DNA of 6,399 bases, from NCBI GenBank assembly GCA_028717405.1, contig JAQUNY010000099.1:1-6399 (forward strand), read 5' to 3'. The notes below the pieces were generated by a model, which saw only the letters and a program-made list of their open reading frames with translations, made no database searches and was not told the DNA's origin. The translations under genes and the position numbers were made by a program. Of this stretch, positions 5,320 to 6,399 are shown one piece after another (position 1 is the stretch's first letter; every line of letters begins with the position of its first letter). The stretch comes from Eubacteriales bacterium. Lineage in GTDB: Bacteria; Bacillota; Clostridia; JAQUNY01.

Positions 5320-5335
5320 CGGTATTCTTCTACCG
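5320..5335. promoter_or_regulatory. Inverted repeat between divergent promoters, possible operator
   Basis: CGGTA (5320-5324) and TACCG (5331-5335) are perfect arms around TTCTTC. It sits about 12 bp upstream of the leftward -10 box and about 47 bp before the rightward -10 box. Such a position would suit a regulator of both genes; nothing in the sequence names one. Confidence 0.3.
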
Positions 5336-5378
5336 ACAGGAATTATCGCTTACAATGTTTTAATCAGTGTGGTGAAAC

Positions 5379-5387
5379 TGGTATAAT
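5379..5387 (+). promoter_or_regulatory. Extended -10 promoter of the beta-helix protein gene
   Basis: TGGTATAAT is a perfect extended -10 (TG-n-TATAAT), which can work with a weak -35; the best -35 at 17 bp is TTTAAT (5359-5364). Two similar stretches flank it, GTGGTGAAACTG (5369-5380) and GGTGGTAACTG (5388-5398), and may bind a regulator. The start codon is 32 bp downstream. Confidence 0.6.
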
Positions 5388-5405
5388 GGTGGTAACTGCA
5401 GTAGC

Positions 5406-5411
5406 AGAGGA
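5406..5411 (+). promoter_or_regulatory. Ribosome binding site of the beta-helix protein gene
   Basis: AGAGGA lies 8 nt before ATG 5420 and supports that start, which also gives the protein a basic N-terminus followed by a membrane segment. Confidence 0.7.
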
Positions 5412-5419
5412 AATTATTT

Positions 5420-6399
5420 ATGAAAGCACACAATATCAAAAATAAGACTGCACTGAACGGCACTGCCACTGCCATTGCCATTGCTTTTGTCATTGTCATT
5501 GTCATTGCCGTTGTAACTGCGGTCGTAATGAAAGCTGTTGATGAAAAGATGCCGGAAAATGTTGTTGCAACAATCTATGTAAGTCCGGATGGTAACGACG
5601 AAAAAGGAAACGGCAGCCTTAAAAAGCCTTATCTTTCGCTATCAAAGGCCATGGGCGAAGTTGGCAGGCTGTCAATGGAGCTTTCACAGGCTTTGCCGTC
5701 GCTGGCACCTGGACCATCTGACGTAAGCGGCAATTCCGCTGATGATGCCTCCGCCGCGGATGAAATTATCATTTCCCTAAGGGGAGGAGTCCATTCTTTA
5801 ACTCATCGCCTCATACTTAAACCTGAGGATCTGGGTGGCTTCAAAATAACATTTAAAAACTATAAGGATGAACATCCGATCATAAGCAGCAATGTTACCA
5901 TTACCGGATTTTCACCTTACAGAGACGGAATATTCAAGGCCTCCCTGCAGCAGGGAGAAAACGGGGAATACCCGAAATTCAGGGATTTGTATATAGATGG
6001 GAAGCGTGCCGTACTTGCCAGGACCGGAAGCAGAGATGAGTATATGTTTTTCCCAAAGACCTACGACAGAGAAGGGATGTATGTAAATCCTGGTATACTG
6101 GAAAACATACCTCAAGATGACCTTCGCCCCCTTGAACTTTGTTTTAATGTTGAGTGGATGAGCCGCCGTTTCCGTTTAGCCTCTTATTCGGCACAACCTG
6201 ACGGCACAGTACAGGTAATATCTGATCCTTATGAATGGGGCCTTTTTGATCCTCTGGCCGAAGGCTATCCGGCGCCTCCCAAAAGGCCGCTCCTTAACAA
6301 TCCTTATTGGTTTGAAAACCATCTTTCGCTGCTTGACGAACCCGGCGAATGGTTCTACGACAGTACGACAGGTACAGTTTACTATTATCCGATGCCTGA
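5420..6399 (+). CDS. Membrane-anchored right-handed beta-helix carbohydrate-active protein (3' end beyond window)
   Basis: The frame is open from ATG 5420 to the right edge (326 codons). Residues 1-9 are basic (MKAHNIKNK). A hydrophobic segment at about 15-37 (AIAIAFVIVIVIAVVTAVV and flanks) follows, with no clear cleavage site, so a membrane anchor or uncleaved signal is likely and the rest should be extracytoplasmic. TIYVSPDGNDEKGNGSLKKP (51-70) is the usual opening of pectate-lyase-like beta-helix proteins (DUF1565-like). A Ser/Ala/Asp-rich stretch (about 93-114) interrupts it. Near the edge, NHLSLLDEPGEWFYDSTTGT followed by VYYYP matches the linker of beta-helix glycosidases such as GH141-like proteins (FEN...GEWY.D...G.LYYYP). 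It likely binds or cleaves plant polysaccharide; the family is inferred because the helix repeats lie beyond the window. It is divergent from the gene X remnant. Confidence 0.85.
   Translation, partial: MKAHNIKNKTALNGTATAIAIAFVIVIVIAVVTAVVMKAVDEKMPENVVATIYVSPDGNDEKGNGSLKKPYLSLSKAMGEVGRLSMELSQALPSLAPGPSDVSGNSADDASAADEIIISLRGGVHSLTHRLILKPEDLGGFKITFKNYKDEHPIISSNVTITGFSPYRDGIFKASLQQGENGEYPKFRDLYIDGKRAVLARTGSRDEYMFFPKTYDREGMYVNPGILENIPQDDLRPLELCFNVEWMSRRFRLASYSAQPDGTVQVISDPYEWGLFDPLAEGYPAPPKRPLLNNPYWFENHLSLLDEPGEWFYDSTTGTVYYYPMP
5461..5520 (+). repeat. Ten tandem hexamers encoding the membrane anchor
   Basis: Read in sixes from 5461, the sequence runs CACTGC, CACTGC, CATTGC, CATTGC, TTTTGT, CATTGT, CATTGT, CATTGC, CGTTGT, AACTGC. 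Each unit ends in TGY and seven of the ten begin with CA. Because the unit is six bases, gain or loss of a unit would change the hydrophobic segment by two residues without breaking the frame. Confidence 0.85.

Noticed and set aside
5912..6115. A 67-residue minus-strand open frame
   Set aside because: It is antisense to the beta-helix protein gene and shows no recognisable features.

Overview
The window looks like a carbohydrate-utilisation region of a low-to-moderate GC Gram-positive anaerobe, most likely a clostridial Firmicute. The grounds are purine-rich Shine-Dalgarno sites (AGGAGG type), AT-rich intergenic DNA with TATAAT boxes, a Gfo/Idh/MocA oxidoreductase of a type common in plant-polysaccharide degraders, a DeoR-family sugar regulator, and a membrane-anchored, right-handed beta-helix carbohydrate-active protein. 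No species can be named from the sequence alone.

Layout from left to right. (1) 1-1383, minus strand: a two-gene unit of a GNAT acetyltransferase (721-1383) followed 32 bp downstream by a Gfo/Idh/MocA oxidoreductase (start 688, running off the left edge). (2) 1384-1779: AT-rich divergent control region. (3) 1780-2604, plus strand: an intact DeoR-family repressor. (4) 2606-2728, minus strand: only the last 40 codons of a gene here called X, convergent with the repressor, their stop codons 1 bp apart. (5) 2750-4084, minus strand: an intact AAA/DUF4143 ATPase with its own promoter, a small overlapping leader ORF made by a duplicated start region, and three TGAGYGA boxes at exact 32-bp spacing upstream. 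(6) 4298-4361: a REP-like hairpin and a CCCTTG repeat. (7) 4362-5224, minus strand: a string of gene remnants. These are the C-terminus of a second Gfo/Idh protein, the 3' third of a second GNAT gene, a 29-bp block identical to the DeoR-stop/X-end junction, and the N-terminal part of X, a putative TIM-barrel glycosidase-like protein. (8) 5246-5419: divergent promoter region. (9) 5420-6399 and beyond, plus strand: a membrane-anchored beta-helix protein whose anchor is encoded by ten tandem hexamers.

The main result is that regions 1-4 and 7 are two colinear copies of one ancestral block: Gfo/Idh(-), GNAT(-), DeoR(+), X(-). The left copy is largely intact except for X. The right copy has collapsed through three internal deletions, one of which has its ends at a shared TAAT. 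The DUF4143 ATPase lies between the two copies, where the left copy of X is cut off. The intact genes suggest a sugar-responsive regulator controlling a redox or acetyl-modification step and an extracytoplasmic polysaccharide-binding or -cleaving protein. Substrate and control are inferred, not seen.
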